This document shows positions 16,113-25,793 of a DNA stretch of 64,000 nt, piece after piece. The notes under the pieces were generated by a model. It was not told the DNA's origin. It saw nothing but the letters and a program-made list of their open reading frames with translations, and made no database searches. Source of the stretch: Halomonas sp. SpR8 (lineage in GTDB: Bacteria; Pseudomonadota; Gammaproteobacteria; Pseudomonadales; Halomonadaceae). A program made the translations under genes and the position numbers. Location of the stretch: the NCBI RefSeq assembly GCF_031010195.1, contig NZ_JAUAMC010000006.1:62001-126000 (forward strand), given 5' to 3'. How positions within the stretch are numbered: the stretch's first letter is position 1; every line of letters starts with the position of its first letter.

Positions 16113-17321
16113 ATGCTTTCTTATATTATTGAATTTCTTAATTTGATTTTTCGATGGCTGCACGTTATTGCGGCAATCGCCTGGATTGGAGAGTCCATTT
16201 ATTTTGTGATGCTAGATAATGGACTCAAAACCCCCAAAGATGAGAACTGCCGCAAGAAGGGCGTGTTTGGTGAAATGTGGGCCGTCCATGGTGGGGGGTT
16301 CTATCACAATCAAAAATATGCAACTAGCCCAGAAAAGCTCCCTGATGATCTGCATTGGTCATTTTGGAAATCCTACACGACATGGTTATCCGGTTTTGCA
16401 CTGTTCATTATTTTGTACATGGTGAACCCGGGTTTCTATCTAGTGAATGCTAATAGTTCATGGGAGTGGGCTGCCAATATGACAGGGTGGCAGGCAAACA
16501 TATTAGCTCTAGCCTTCTTGCTGTTCGGTTGGGTCGTTTATAACGAAATGTGTAAGCGCATTAGTCCGAACATGGAGCGTGATGGTCTCTTGAGTATCGG
16601 CGTGGCCATCATGATGATCGTCGTTGCCTACTTGAGTACTCACATGTTTTCGGGTCGCGCCGCTTTCCTCCTCACCGGGGCGGTGATGGCGACTGCGATG
16701 TCGGCGAACGTGTTTTTTTGGATTATCCCGGGTCAACGTCGCATGGTAAAAGCGATGAAGGCTGGCGAAGCGCCCAATCCCCTTGATGGTAAGCGTGGTA
16801 AACAGCGCTCGGTTCATAACACCTATTTCACCCTGCCCGTTGTATTGCTGATGATCAGCAATCACTACTCTTTTGCTTACACTCATGAGCATGCATGGGT
16901 GCTGATGACACTCTTTATCTTTGCAGGTGCATTGATTCGTCAATACTTTGTTTTAATGCATGCGGGTAAAATTCAGCCAATCTATCCCATTGCTGGTGTT
17001 GTTCTTATCTTAATCGCTTTCTGGATGGCTATGCCTGCGCAAATCTCGAATCAATCTGGCGCTCAGGCAGCAGAAAAGGGGCCTGATATCACCGAGATCG
17101 GTGCCGTAATAGAGCAGCGTTGTGTCGCTTGCCACTCGCAATCGCCGACTCAGCCAGGCTTTTCTGCTCCTCCTGCTGGTTTTGCATATGACGAAATCGA
17201 TCAAATCATCAAACAGCAAGAGAGCATTAAGAAAGTCGTCGCGAGTAGCTATATGCCGCTTGGCAATATGACGAATATGACGGACGAAGAACGTGCATTG
17301 ATTGAGGAATGGGAAGAGTAA
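16113..17321 (+). CDS. puuD: urate hydroxylase PuuD, membrane protein with C-terminal cytochrome c domain
   Basis: A protein of 402 residues. The N-terminal part has about eight membrane helices (LNLIFRWLHVIAAIAWIGES at the start), and the C-terminal domain carries a haem c site CVACH (337-341) with a likely axial Met in SSYMPLGNM. PuuD oxidises urate to 5-hydroxyisourate and passes electrons to the cytochrome chain instead of making hydrogen peroxide as soluble uricase does. Its position between uraH and puuE fits this role. GAGG lies 9 nt before the ATG. A 16-bp tandem duplication follows the stop. Confidence 0.94.
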   Translation: MLSYIIEFLNLIFRWLHVIAAIAWIGESIYFVMLDNGLKTPKDENCRKKGVFGEMWAVHGGGFYHNQKYATSPEKLPDDLHWSFWKSYTTWLSGFALFIILYMVNPGFYLVNANSSWEWAANMTGWQANILALAFLLFGWVVYNEMCKRISPNMERDGLLSIGVAIMMIVVAYLSTHMFSGRAAFLLTGAVMATAMSANVFFWIIPGQRRMVKAMKAGEAPNPLDGKRGKQRSVHNTYFTLPVVLLMISNHYSFAYTHEHAWVLMTLFIFAGALIRQYFVLMHAGKIQPIYPIAGVVLILIAFWMAMPAQISNQSGAQAAEKGPDITEIGAVIEQRCVACHSQSPTQPGFSAPPAGFAYDEIDQIIKQQESIKKVVASSYMPLGNMTNMTDEERALIEEWEE

Positions 17322-17342
17322 TCGTCTCAATAATTTATACGC

Positions 17343-17374
17343 ATTCAAAGTCAGTGCAATTCAAAGTCAGTGCA
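17343..17374. repeat. 2 x 16-bp perfect tandem repeat
   Basis: ATTCAAAGTCAGTGCA occurs twice head to tail between puuD and puuE. Confidence 0.9.
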
Positions 17375-17476
17375 ATTTAAAGCCTGCCTTATGGTGGGCT
17401 GTACCGTTTGCTATATACATTTTTATTATTTTTAAACACTCATTAGAACGCTGTTTTATAACAAGGAACTTACATC

Positions 17477-18400
17477 ATGCATTCGCCCAATTATCCTCGT
17501 GACCTGGTCGGCTATGGCTGTAATCCTCCTCAGGCCAATTGGCCTGGCAAGGCCAAAATTGCTGTGCAATTCGTGCTGAACTATGAAGAGGGTGCGGAGA
17601 ACTCGGTACTACACGGTGATATCGGCTCTGAGCAATTCCTTTCCGAAATTTTGGGTGCACCGGCGTTCCCCAATCGCCACCTGAGCATGGAATCCATTTA
17701 TGAGTATGGCTCGCGAGCCGGGGTATGGCGCATCTTGCGTGAATTTGAACGACGCGGCTTGCCGTTGACCATTTTCGGTGTGGCCATGGCGCTGGAGCGG
17801 AACCCCGAGGTGGCTCATGCCTTTCAGGAGTTGGGTCATGAGATTGCGTGTCACGGCTATCGTTGGATCAACTATCAGGAAGTGCCAGAAGCACTGGAAC
17901 GCCGGCACATGGAGCATGCTATTGAGGTGTTCCAGAACCTTTACGGCGCGAAGCCGTTGGGTTGGTATACCGGCCGCGATAGCCCTAATACCCGTCGTTT
18001 GTTATTGGATCAAGGCGATTTTTTATACGACAGCGACTACTACGGCGATGACTTACCGTTCTGGACACGCGAGCAGGACAGCCAGGGCCATACGCACTCC
18101 CATCTAGTGGTGCCTTATACGCTGGACACTAATGATATGCGCTTTGCTTCGCCACAGGGTTTCAATACCGCTGATCACTTCTTTAGCTATCTGCGCGATG
18201 CTTTTGACGTGTTATATGCGGAGGGAGATGAAATACCCAAAATGCTCTCTATCGGTTTGCATTGCCGATTGATAGGGCGCCCTGGTCGCTTTATGGCGCT
18301 CCAGCGTTTTCTTGATCATATTGAAGCGCATGACCGTGTCTGGGTGACTCGACGAGTTGATATTGCCCGACATTGGGTAGAGCACAACCCCGCCAACTGA
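17477..18400 (+). CDS. puuE: allantoinase PuuE (polysaccharide-deacetylase fold)
   Basis: An enzyme of 307 residues that hydrolyses allantoin to allantoate, unrelated to the amidohydrolase-type allantoinase. Family signatures: an opening YPRDLVGYGCNPPQANWPG, QFVLNYEEGAENSVLHGD, GHEIACHGYRWINY with the deacetylase-like His, and the IGLHCRLIGRPGRF end. AAGGAAC precedes the ATG. It follows puuD in the urate block; an IclR regulator comes 103 bp later. Genes for allantoate and ureidoglycolate breakdown are not in the window. Confidence 0.94.
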   Translation: MHSPNYPRDLVGYGCNPPQANWPGKAKIAVQFVLNYEEGAENSVLHGDIGSEQFLSEILGAPAFPNRHLSMESIYEYGSRAGVWRILREFERRGLPLTIFGVAMALERNPEVAHAFQELGHEIACHGYRWINYQEVPEALERRHMEHAIEVFQNLYGAKPLGWYTGRDSPNTRRLLLDQGDFLYDSDYYGDDLPFWTREQDSQGHTHSHLVVPYTLDTNDMRFASPQGFNTADHFFSYLRDAFDVLYAEGDEIPKMLSIGLHCRLIGRPGRFMALQRFLDHIEAHDRVWVTRRVDIARHWVEHNPAN

Positions 18401-18503
18401 GACCGTTAATGCAGTTCTGAAGGAAAATTATTAGCAGCTGCTTACTTACAAGGTCTCTTTTTTGTTCGCCTAAAACGATAACCCTGAAGCGAGTGAACGA
18501 GCT

Positions 18504-19280
18504 ATGAGTGATAAGGATAACAAAAAACATCTTGTACCCGCGCTTGAACGAGGACTAATGATCTTAATGGAGCTCAATCGTCATCATCGAGAGATGAGTT
18601 TTTCTGAGCTTGTTAAGCGAGTTGGTTATCCGCAAGCAACTTCACACCGAGCGGTACAGACCTTAGAACACATGGGTTTTTTGCGTCACCATCCCGTCAC
18701 TGGTTTATATTCACTGGGCGTCAATGTATTACGTCTAGGTTTTGAATACGTCGCTTCGCTGGACGTCGTGCAGGTTGGGCAGCCCGTTATTGAGTCGTTG
18801 TGTGAGCAGACCGGTTGTTCAAGCCATATCGCTATTCGAGATGGGCGTGATGCCGTCTACGTGGCAAGGGTCGGAGCATCGAACGCGACTATTCGCCGTG
18901 TCAGTGTGGGAACCCGTTTACCGTTGCACTGCACTTCTTTGGGGCGAATGCTGCTTGCCGATCTGTCACGGGAGGAATTCGAAACACTTTATCCATCAGA
19001 TTGCCGTTTAGATAAGGAGCCGGGCTCTCCTGCCAACAGCGATGATCTCTGGCGTTTAGTGCAGGAAGATCGGCAGCGTGGATATGTTATTGCGGACTCC
19101 TATTATCACTTTGGTATCTCTTCGGTTGTCTATCCTCTCTATAACCATGACGGCTCTATGGAAGGCGTTATCAGCATTATGGTGCCAGTACATGAAGTCC
19201 CTGCCGAAAGTCGTGACCGATTACAGAGCCAAGTAGCGGAAGCTGCTGCCACTATTTCCGCCATGTTAGGTTACGGGTGA
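18504..19280 (+). CDS. IclR-family transcriptional regulator (AllR-like)
   Basis: A regulator of 258 residues: N-terminal winged helix (about 8-70, LVPALERGLMILMELNRHH then YPQATSHRAVQTLEHMG) and C-terminal IclR effector domain (CSSHIAIRDGRDAVYVARV, TRLPLHCTSLGRMLLADL, GISSVVYPLYNHDG). In E. coli the IclR member AllR represses gcl and allantoin genes and is relieved by glyoxylate; the same job is likely here, since gcl follows 294 bp downstream behind a 33-bp palindrome of IclR-operator type. The ribosome site is weak. Confidence 0.9.
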   Translation: MSDKDNKKHLVPALERGLMILMELNRHHREMSFSELVKRVGYPQATSHRAVQTLEHMGFLRHHPVTGLYSLGVNVLRLGFEYVASLDVVQVGQPVIESLCEQTGCSSHIAIRDGRDAVYVARVGASNATIRRVSVGTRLPLHCTSLGRMLLADLSREEFETLYPSDCRLDKEPGSPANSDDLWRLVQEDRQRGYVIADSYYHFGISSVVYPLYNHDGSMEGVISIMVPVHEVPAESRDRLQSQVAEAAATISAMLGYG

Positions 19281-19451
19281 ATTTCTTAGACCATTATTTA
19301 ATTTAAATTAGCTAATTAATAGGCTGACAGTCGAGACTGTCAGTCCATTAGCCCTGCCTGATTTTTGACTCATTAGCGCTATATTCTAGTCTGCTAATTT
19401 CTGAAATATCACCTTTAAGGCATTGTTAAATATAGGAATATATTTTAATAG

Positions 19452-19511
19452 AATATTTTATGGAAAATATTTCCATAAAATATTGACACTAGTTGAGTGG
19501 ACGCCTATTTT
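19452..19511 (+). promoter_or_regulatory. gcl promoter with overlapping 33-bp palindrome
   Basis: AATATTTTATGGAAA (19452-19466) and TTTCCATAAAATATT (19470-19484) are exact reverse complements around ATA, giving the TGGAAA-N3-TTTCCA core of IclR-family operators. The right arm overlaps a consensus -35 TTGACA (19483-19488); 17 bp later TATTTT (19506-19511) serves as -10. Repression by occlusion is the natural reading. Confidence 0.78.
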
Positions 19512-19555
19512 GAATACAAGAACAAATCTAAAGTGAATACATTAATTGTATTCAA
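19510..19555. promoter_or_regulatory. paired TTGAATACAA motifs in the gcl leader
   Basis: TTGAATACAA at 19510-19519 and its reverse TTGTATTCAA at 19546-19555. The second lies in a GAATACA-TTAAT-TGTATTC palindrome (19535-19553). The motif matches the permease upstream region and resembles the uraD site; a GntR-type operator is inferred. Confidence 0.55.
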
Positions 19556-19574
19556 TTGTTGAGGAGAAATTGTC

Positions 19575-21362
19575 ATGGCTAAAATGACCGCTGCGGAAGC
19601 CGCCATTCACGTTCTGAAGAAAGAAGGTATCGACGTAGCCTTTGGGTTGCCGGGAGCCGCAATCAATCCTTTTTACGCTGCCATGCGCAAGGTGGGGGGG
19701 GTTGATCACATTCTGGCACGCCATGTTGAAGGGGCATCGCACATGGCCGAGGGTTATACCCGGACAAAAGCGGGGAACATCGGCGTATGTATCGGTACTT
19801 CTGGTCCCGCCGGCACCGACATGATCACCGGGCTGTATTCCGCCAGCGCCGACTCCATCCCGATTCTGTGCATCACCGGTCAAGCGCCACGGGCCAAGTT
19901 GCACAAAGAAGACTTCCAGGCAGTGGATATTCAGACCATTGCCGGGCCGGTCACAAAATGGGCGATTACAGTGATGGAGCCGGCCCAAGTGCCGCGAGCC
20001 TTCCAGAAAGCCTTTCAACTAATGCGCTCGAGCCGCCCTGGCCCGGTGTTGATTGATCTGCCGATCGACGTCCAGATGAGCGAAATCGAATTTGATTCGG
20101 ATACCTACGAATCACTTCCGGCCTATAAGCCGTCTGCTTCGCGTGCCCAGATTGAAAAAGCGTTGACCATGCTCAACGAATCCGAAAAGCCGCTGTTGGT
20201 CGCGGGGGGCGGGATCATCAACGCAGATGCCGCAGAGCAGCTTGTCGAGTTTGCTGAACTTACCGGCGTGCCGGTAATTCCGACGCTGATGGGCTGGGGT
20301 ACGATTCCCGACGACCACCCGCTGATGGCTGGCATGGTGGGCTTGCAGACATCCCACCGGTACGGCAATGCAACCATGCTTGCCTCGGATTTCGTGATGG
20401 GTATCGGCAACCGCTGGGCTAATCGCCACACCGGTAACGTCGAAACATATACCAAAGACCGTAAATTTGTTCACGTCGACATCGAGCCGACACAGATCGG
20501 GCGCATCTTCGGTCCCGATTACGGCATCGTTTCTGATGCCAAGTTAGCGCTGGAGCTTTTCCTTGAAGTTGCTCGTGAAATGAAAGCGGACGGCAAACTG
20601 AAAGACCGTAGTGACTGGGTGGGCGACTGCCAAGAGCGTAAACGCACTATGCTGCGTAAAACGCACTTCGATAACGTGCCGGTCAAACCCCAGCGTGTTT
20701 ACGAAGAAATGAACAAGGTGTTCGGCAAGAATGCCCGTTATATCAGCACTATCGGTCTGTCACAGATTGCGGGCGCTCAGTTCCTGCACGTTTACAAGCC
20801 GCGTCACTGGATCAACTGTGGCCAGGCAGGACCGTTAGGCTGGACCATTCCAGCGGCGTTGGGCGTGTGCCGTGCTGATCCTGAAGCCGAAGTGGTGGCA
20901 CTCTCCGGTGACTACGATTTTCAGTTTATGGTCGAAGAACTGGCGGTCGGGGCGCAATTCAACCTGCCCTATATCCATGTGCTGGTGAACAACTCCTATC
21001 TCGGGTTGATTCGTCAGGCCCAGCGCGGTTTTGACATGGATTACTGCGTGCAACTCTCTTTCAAAAACATTAACTACACCGACGAAGAGGCTGAATTAGC
21101 TGAGTACGGTGTAGACCATGTATCTGTTGCCGAAGGCTTGGGTTGTAAAGCGCTGCGCGTCATAAAGCCTGAGGATATCGCTCCGGCATTTGAAAAGGCT
21201 CGCGAACTGATGCGTGAACATCGCGTACCTGTAGTCGTTGAGATCATTCTTGAGCGCATCACCAATATCTCAATGGGTACTGACCTTGATGGCGTCAATG
21301 AATTCGAAGAGCTGGCTGAAAACTTGACGGATGCACCTAGTTCCATCGCCAGTTTGACCTAA
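19575..21362 (+). CDS. gcl: glyoxylate carboligase
   Basis: A ThDP- and FAD-type enzyme of 595 residues that condenses two glyoxylate into tartronate semialdehyde and CO2. Residue 51 in [14 protein letters not shown] is Val where nearly all ThDP enzymes have a catalytic Glu; this is the hallmark of Gcl. The C-terminal ThDP site GDYDFQ with a following VNN is present. GAGGAG precedes the ATG. The coding sequence contains a run of eight G near 19693. It leads the gcl-hyi-glxR-glycerate kinase run that carries allantoin-derived glyoxylate to glycolysis. Confidence 0.97.
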   Translation: MAKMTAAEAAIHVLKKEGIDVAFGLPGAAINPFYAAMRKVGGVDHILARHVEGASHMAEGYTRTKAGNIGVCIGTSGPAGTDMITGLYSASADSIPILCITGQAPRAKLHKEDFQAVDIQTIAGPVTKWAITVMEPAQVPRAFQKAFQLMRSSRPGPVLIDLPIDVQMSEIEFDSDTYESLPAYKPSASRAQIEKALTMLNESEKPLLVAGGGIINADAAEQLVEFAELTGVPVIPTLMGWGTIPDDHPLMAGMVGLQTSHRYGNATMLASDFVMGIGNRWANRHTGNVETYTKDRKFVHVDIEPTQIGRIFGPDYGIVSDAKLALELFLEVAREMKADGKLKDRSDWVGDCQERKRTMLRKTHFDNVPVKPQRVYEEMNKVFGKNARYISTIGLSQIAGAQFLHVYKPRHWINCGQAGPLGWTIPAALGVCRADPEAEVVALSGDYDFQFMVEELAVGAQFNLPYIHVLVNNSYLGLIRQAQRGFDMDYCVQLSFKNINYTDEEAELAEYGVDHVSVAEGLGCKALRVIKPEDIAPAFEKARELMREHRVPVVVEIILERITNISMGTDLDGVNEFEELAENLTDAPSSIASLT

Positions 21363-21436
21363 GCCTAGCCCTGGTGACCACAGAGGTTCGGTACCAGGGC
21401 AATTATTATCACTAGGATAAAAACAAGGAGACTTGC

Positions 21437-22213
21437 ATGCCTAAATTTGCCGCGAATCTCAGCATGATGTTCACCGAAGTAGACTTTCTCGATCGTTTTC
21501 AGGCCGCCGCCGGGGCTGGGTTCGAGGGGGTTGAATACCTATTTCCCTACGATTATACGGCTGCGGAAATCAAAGAGCGTTTAGTAGCCAACGGCCTTAC
21601 CCAGGTATTGCACAATTTGCCTGCTGGCGATTGGGCTGCGGGTGAGCGCGGCATCGCTTGCCACCCGGATCGGGTGGAAGAGTTCCGGGTCGGTGTTGAT
21701 CGTGCCATCGAATATGCCACTGCGTTGGGGTGCAAACAGGTGAACTGCCTAGCGGGTATTCAGCCTCAAGGGGTAAGTGATGACGAGGCACGCAGCACGC
21801 TGATTGAAAATCTGCGTTATGCCGCTGAAAAACTCAAGTCGGCTGGCATTTTACTATTGGCGGAGCCGATCAACACTCGCGATATCCCAGGCTTTTTCCT
21901 CAACCGCACCGAGCAGGCTCTGGCACTGTTCGACGAGGTCGGTAGTGGCAATCTAAAGCTGCAATACGACATCTACCACATGCAAATCATGGAGGGGGAT
22001 CTAGCACCTACGATAGAAAAGCATCTGGGGTGTATCGCGCATGTGCAACTGGCGGATAACCCGGGTCGTCATGAGCCGGGTACCGGTGAGATCAACTACT
22101 CTTTTCTGTTCGCACATCTTGAGCGCCTAGGTTACGACGGTTGGATCGGCTGCGAATACAAGCCCAAAACGTCGACGTCGGAAGGGCTGGTTTGGCTAGA
22201 GGCGGTGCGCTGA
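21437..22213 (+). CDS. hyi: hydroxypyruvate isomerase
   Basis: A TIM-barrel sugar-isomerase-like protein of 258 residues that interconverts hydroxypyruvate and tartronate semialdehyde. It starts MPKFAANLSMMFTEVDFLDR, typical of Hyi. Likely metal and catalytic positions lie in LLAEPINTRDIPGFFL (Glu), YDIYHMQIMEGD and GCEYKPK (Glu). AAGGAG precedes the ATG, 74 bp after gcl. It is the second gene of the glyoxylate operon; a 17-bp tandem repeat separates it from glxR. Confidence 0.94.
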   Translation: MPKFAANLSMMFTEVDFLDRFQAAAGAGFEGVEYLFPYDYTAAEIKERLVANGLTQVLHNLPAGDWAAGERGIACHPDRVEEFRVGVDRAIEYATALGCKQVNCLAGIQPQGVSDDEARSTLIENLRYAAEKLKSAGILLLAEPINTRDIPGFFLNRTEQALALFDEVGSGNLKLQYDIYHMQIMEGDLAPTIEKHLGCIAHVQLADNPGRHEPGTGEINYSFLFAHLERLGYDGWIGCEYKPKTSTSEGLVWLEAVR

Positions 22214-22224
22214 ACATCCCAAGT

Positions 22225-22292
22225 ATGAATAAGTACGAGTTATGAATAAGTGCGAATTATGAACAAGTACGAACTATGAATAAGTGCGAATT
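22225..22292 (+). repeat. 4 x 17-bp tandem repeat forming ATGA-linked mini-ORFs before glxR
   Basis: Units of ATGAATAAGTRCGARTT type start at 22225, 22242, 22259 and 22276. Each begins a 6-codon frame (MNKYEL or MNKCEL) whose TGA overlaps the next unit's ATG. The fourth frame runs on for 14 codons and its TGA overlaps the ATG of glxR at 22317. Whether they are translated is unknown. Confidence 0.85.
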
Positions 22293-22316
22293 GCGTTATC
22301 TTGAAGGAGAAAGAGC

Positions 22317-23201
22317 ATGAGCAAGATTGGTTTTATCGGTTTAGGCATAATGGGACGCCCAATGGCAGGTCACCTGCTCGACGCGGGCCACTCGTTGGTG
22401 ACCGTCAAACGCGGCGCCTTGGATGCAACGCTTGCCGAAAAAGGCATGCAAGAGGCGGCCAATCCAAAAGCGGTTGCCCAAGCGTCCGATATCATTATCA
22501 CCATGGTGCCAGATACGCCAGATGTAGAGAGTGTACTGTTTGGTGAAAACGGTGTGATCGAAGGTCTCAAGCCCGGCACACTTGTCATCGACATGAGTTC
22601 CATCGCCCCAATGCAGACCCAGGCATTCGCCAAGCGCATTACCGAGGCCGGTGGTGAGTTTGTCGATGCCCCGGTTTCCGGTGGTGAAGGCGGTGCGATC
22701 AATGCCGCGCTGACCATTATGGTAGGAGCGACGGATAAAGGCTTTGAAAGCGCCAAGCCGTTGCTTGAAATCGTCGGCAAGACCATTACACACATTGGTG
22801 GCCACGGTGCGGGCCAGACCTGCAAGGTTGCCAACCAGATCGTCGTTGCACTGACGATCGAAGCCGTTGCGGAAGGGCTGCTGTTTGCTTCTAAGGCAGG
22901 TGCTGATGTTGCCAAGGTGCGTGAATCTCTTTTGGGTGGCCTCGCTCAGTCGAAAATTCTGGATGTGCATGGCGAGCGCATGATTAATCGTACCTTTGAC
23001 CCTGGCTTTCGCATTCGTCTGCATCAGAAAGATCTCAACCTGGCATTGGAAGGCGCTCGTAGCCTTAACCTCTCATTACCGGGTACCGCCAATGCCCAGC
23101 AGCTGTTCCAGGCATGTGTCGCTAATGACGGTGCCGATTGGGATCATGCGGGAATTCTGCGTGCCCTGGAAAAACTGGCGAATCATGAAATCGGCCAGTG
23201 A
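22317..23201 (+). CDS. glxR: 2-hydroxy-3-oxopropionate (tartronate semialdehyde) reductase
   Basis: An enzyme of 294 residues in the 3-hydroxyisobutyrate dehydrogenase family that reduces tartronate semialdehyde to D-glycerate with NAD(P)H. The Rossmann and family signature is IGFIGLGIMGRPMAGHLL; substrate loop VDAPVSGGEGGA; the catalytic Lys is in GQTCKVANQI. AAGGAGAAAGAGC precedes the ATG. Its start overlaps the last of a chain of tiny upstream frames, suggesting coupled translation. Confidence 0.95.
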   Translation: MSKIGFIGLGIMGRPMAGHLLDAGHSLVTVKRGALDATLAEKGMQEAANPKAVAQASDIIITMVPDTPDVESVLFGENGVIEGLKPGTLVIDMSSIAPMQTQAFAKRITEAGGEFVDAPVSGGEGGAINAALTIMVGATDKGFESAKPLLEIVGKTITHIGGHGAGQTCKVANQIVVALTIEAVAEGLLFASKAGADVAKVRESLLGGLAQSKILDVHGERMINRTFDPGFRIRLHQKDLNLALEGARSLNLSLPGTANAQQLFQACVANDGADWDHAGILRALEKLANHEIGQ

Positions 23202-23253
23202 TTCCTTTCATGGCGCAGCTGACGGATTGGCGTAGGTTTCAGTAGGGTTTTAC

Positions 23254-23278
23254 GGCGGGCATCGTTCTAGTGCCCGCC
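23254..23278 (+). other. GGCGGGCA/TGCCCGCC hairpin between glxR and glycerate kinase
   Basis: An 8-bp perfect stem with a 9-nt loop, without a T run. It may attenuate read-through or protect the upstream mRNA. Confidence 0.5.
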
Positions 23279-23404
23279 CTCGTTATTGCATGTGACTCGT
23301 TGCCATTTCCCGGTGCAAGACCGCTGTCCTGCTATGTGTCTTTCACCGGTTTTTTTGTCCCCCTTTCTTCAATTACCTCCGGCCCTTGTCTGTGGAGTCT
23401 ACCG

Positions 23405-24727
23405 ATGAATGCCCTTTTTCGCTTAGCACCCTTTACTAGTGAAGAGGCCTCACGCCAGTGGTTAGTACACTTGGCGGAAACGGCTATCGCTGCGGTGCAT
23501 CCTTGCAATTTATTACCCGATCAATTGCCAGAAAAAACCGCTGGTCGAACCCTCGTCGTCGGTGCTGGGAAGGCCTCTGCTGCTATGGCGAGTGCATTAG
23601 AGTCAGCATGGATTGAGCGTGCCAGTAACACCGGTGAATCAATTGACTTGGAAGGCGTGGTGGTGACCCGCTATAAACACGGCGCTGCCTGTCAATACAT
23701 TGAGGTGTTAGAAGCATCCCACCCCATGCCCGATGCGCTTGGTGAGCAAGCCGCCAAGCGTATGCTTGAAGCGGTGGAAAGCCTCGGCGAAGACGATCAA
23801 GTGATCGCTTTGATCTCGGGGGGTGGCTCTGCGTTGATGACACTCCCCGCTGTGGGTATCAGTCTGAAAGACAAACAGGCTCTTAACAAAGCGATGTTGC
23901 AGTGTGGTGCTCCAATAAGCGAAATCAATTTGGTGCGTCGCCATTTGTCGGCAATCAAGGGCGGCCGTTTGGCTGCTCACGCTCACCCGGCTCGGGTGGT
24001 GACATATCTTATTTCTGATGTGCCGGGTGATGATCCGACGCTCATTGCCTCAGGTCCGACCCTACCCGATAACTCAAAACCGCTTGATGCATTGGAGGTT
24101 CTCGAACGCCACACCATCGAGGTTCCTGATAACGTGCGTCAACATCTAATGGGTAATCACGATGCGCCTCAAGCCAGTAGTTCTGAGTTTGCACGCGACC
24201 AGACTATGATCCTGGCGCGAGCTAGTGATGCCCTTCAGGCAGCCCGGCTCAGGGCCGAAGAAAGTACGGTTGACGTCAGAATACTGGGCGACAATTTGGA
24301 AGGTGAAGCTCGTGACCTTGGTACAGCTCAAGCGCGTATGGTGCATAAGCTGCAGGGTGAAATTACACGTCCACTGCTGGTGCTTTCCGGTGGCGAGACC
24401 AGTGTCACTGTACGAGGCAATGGACGCGGTGGGCGCAATGTCGAATATCTGTTGGGGCTTTTCGACACCCTTCAGGGTGCAGAAGGCATTTACGCCCTGG
24501 CAGTCGATACCGATGGTATTGATGGTTCTGAGGACAACGCCGGTGCCGTATTCGGCCCCGAGAGCTGGGAACGTGCAAAAGCCTTGCAGTTATCAGCAAA
24601 GGACTATCTGAACCGCAATGATGCTTACAGCTTTTTCGCTGCTATTAACGATCTGGTTGTGACCGGTCCAACCAGAACTAATGTCAATGATTTTAGAGCC
24701 ATTCTCGTTCTCCCTAGGCCAGCATGA
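23405..24727 (+). CDS. glycerate 2-kinase, MOFRL family (GckA/TtuD type)
   Basis: A protein of 440 residues. The ATG at 23405 is chosen (GGAG 8 nt upstream). The N-terminal domain has TLVVGAGKASAAMASALE and VIALISGGGSALMTLP; the C-terminal MOFRL domain has PLLVLSGGETSVTVRGNG and AVDTDGIDGSEDNAGAV. Older literature called this family hydroxypyruvate reductase (TtuD); most members phosphorylate glycerate to 2-phosphoglycerate. As last gene of the glyoxylate run, kinase activity completes the route into glycolysis. Confidence 0.92.
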   Translation: MNALFRLAPFTSEEASRQWLVHLAETAIAAVHPCNLLPDQLPEKTAGRTLVVGAGKASAAMASALESAWIERASNTGESIDLEGVVVTRYKHGAACQYIEVLEASHPMPDALGEQAAKRMLEAVESLGEDDQVIALISGGGSALMTLPAVGISLKDKQALNKAMLQCGAPISEINLVRRHLSAIKGGRLAAHAHPARVVTYLISDVPGDDPTLIASGPTLPDNSKPLDALEVLERHTIEVPDNVRQHLMGNHDAPQASSSEFARDQTMILARASDALQAARLRAEESTVDVRILGDNLEGEARDLGTAQARMVHKLQGEITRPLLVLSGGETSVTVRGNGRGGRNVEYLLGLFDTLQGAEGIYALAVDTDGIDGSEDNAGAVFGPESWERAKALQLSAKDYLNRNDAYSFFAAINDLVVTGPTRTNVNDFRAILVLPRPA

Positions 24728-24935
24728 AACCAACCGCTCATACTCCCATCCGTCGCACTAATACCCTGCAAATTCATGCTGTAAACCAGCATGTAAGATG
24801 AAATGGGACGCTATAAGAAATGGCTGAGTTAGCTCTTGAAAAATCACTTGCTTCAACGATAAAGCATTGATCTTATGTTGGTTGTGTTGGGGAATACATG
24901 TTAAGTTCCAGCGAGAATCGTTAGAGATAAATAAT

Positions 24936-25652
24936 ATGAACCTCGGCTGGCATAAAGATCGCTTTAATAAACCAACAGAAGGTCGCGTTGGCGACCAGGA
25001 TATCGTTGACCACATCCGCTCGGCTGTACTGATGCAACGCTTGACGCCCAATACTAAATTACCTGAAGTAACGCTAGGTGAAGTATTTGGCGTCAGTCGC
25101 TCGGTGGTGCGTAAGGCACTAACTCGACTTGATGCCGAGCATGTTATTGATCAACGTCCCAATCAGGTCGCTCGCGTGCGTGCGCCTTCAATCGAAGAAA
25201 CTCGAGAGACCTTTTCTGCACGCAGGTTAGTCGAAGGTGAAATTGTTGCACTACTTGCAGGCAAACTTGATACTGGCACTAAGAAGGCACTGCAACAGCA
25301 AGTCGAGCTTGAAAAGCAGGCTTATGAAAATAATAACGAACCTTCACGCATTGAACACTCACTGAATATTCATCACCTCTTTGCGGAACGTGCCCCTAAC
25401 AGTATCTTGGGTGCGATGCTTACCGATCTAGTATTGCGTACGTCTATCGTTATTGCACTTTATAAACCTCCAAGTTTATTGTCTTGTTACTTAGAGGGTG
25501 ATCATGCGCAACTACTTCTGCATCTTGTAAATGGCGATGCGGAAGCAGCTCGAAATGCCGTACATACCCATCTGAATAGCTTAGAATCTTTACTTGTGCT
25601 CACCTCGAGGGAGCCCGATACGGATCTTATGGCCATTTTGGGGGGGAGTTAA
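24936..25652 (+). CDS. GntR-family (FCD/FadR-type) regulator
   Basis: A regulator of 238 residues. The ATG at 24936 is preferred; an in-frame start 69 bp upstream adds an unrelated tail. The GntR winged helix covers about 15-80 (LPEVTLGEVFGVSRSVVRKAL), and an FCD ligand domain follows (FSARRLVEGEIVALLA, HHLFAE). FCD regulators often bind TTGTATACAA-like palindromes, and such sequences recur at the permease, uraH, gcl and uraD promoters, so this is the best candidate to control urate catabolism (inference). A GAATACA half-site lies in its own leader near 24892. Confidence 0.85.
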   Translation: MNLGWHKDRFNKPTEGRVGDQDIVDHIRSAVLMQRLTPNTKLPEVTLGEVFGVSRSVVRKALTRLDAEHVIDQRPNQVARVRAPSIEETRETFSARRLVEGEIVALLAGKLDTGTKKALQQQVELEKQAYENNNEPSRIEHSLNIHHLFAERAPNSILGAMLTDLVLRTSIVIALYKPPSLLSCYLEGDHAQLLLHLVNGDAEAARNAVHTHLNSLESLLVLTSREPDTDLMAILGGS

Positions 25653-25740
25653 TCTATTGGTTAATCAAGCGGATTTTATTCTTTATTAATGCTATTAGAG
25701 TTTAAATCACTTATTTTGCTCATGCTTTATTTAAATAAAT

Positions 25741-25767
25741 AAACGGCGCCTATTAAAGGCGCCGTTT
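25741..25767. terminator. bidirectional terminator between gntR and aceF
   Basis: AAACGGCGCC-TATTAAA-GGCGCCGTTT is a 10-bp perfect stem with T/A-rich flanks on both sides, serving the convergent genes. Confidence 0.88.
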
Positions 25768-25793
25768 GTACGTCGCATTTTTATCGCGACTCA

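Noticed and set aside
22301..22546. 81-codon frame overlapping the glxR start
   Set aside because: Out-of-frame shadow of glxR; it starts upstream at a TTG-type codon without a proper ribosome site.
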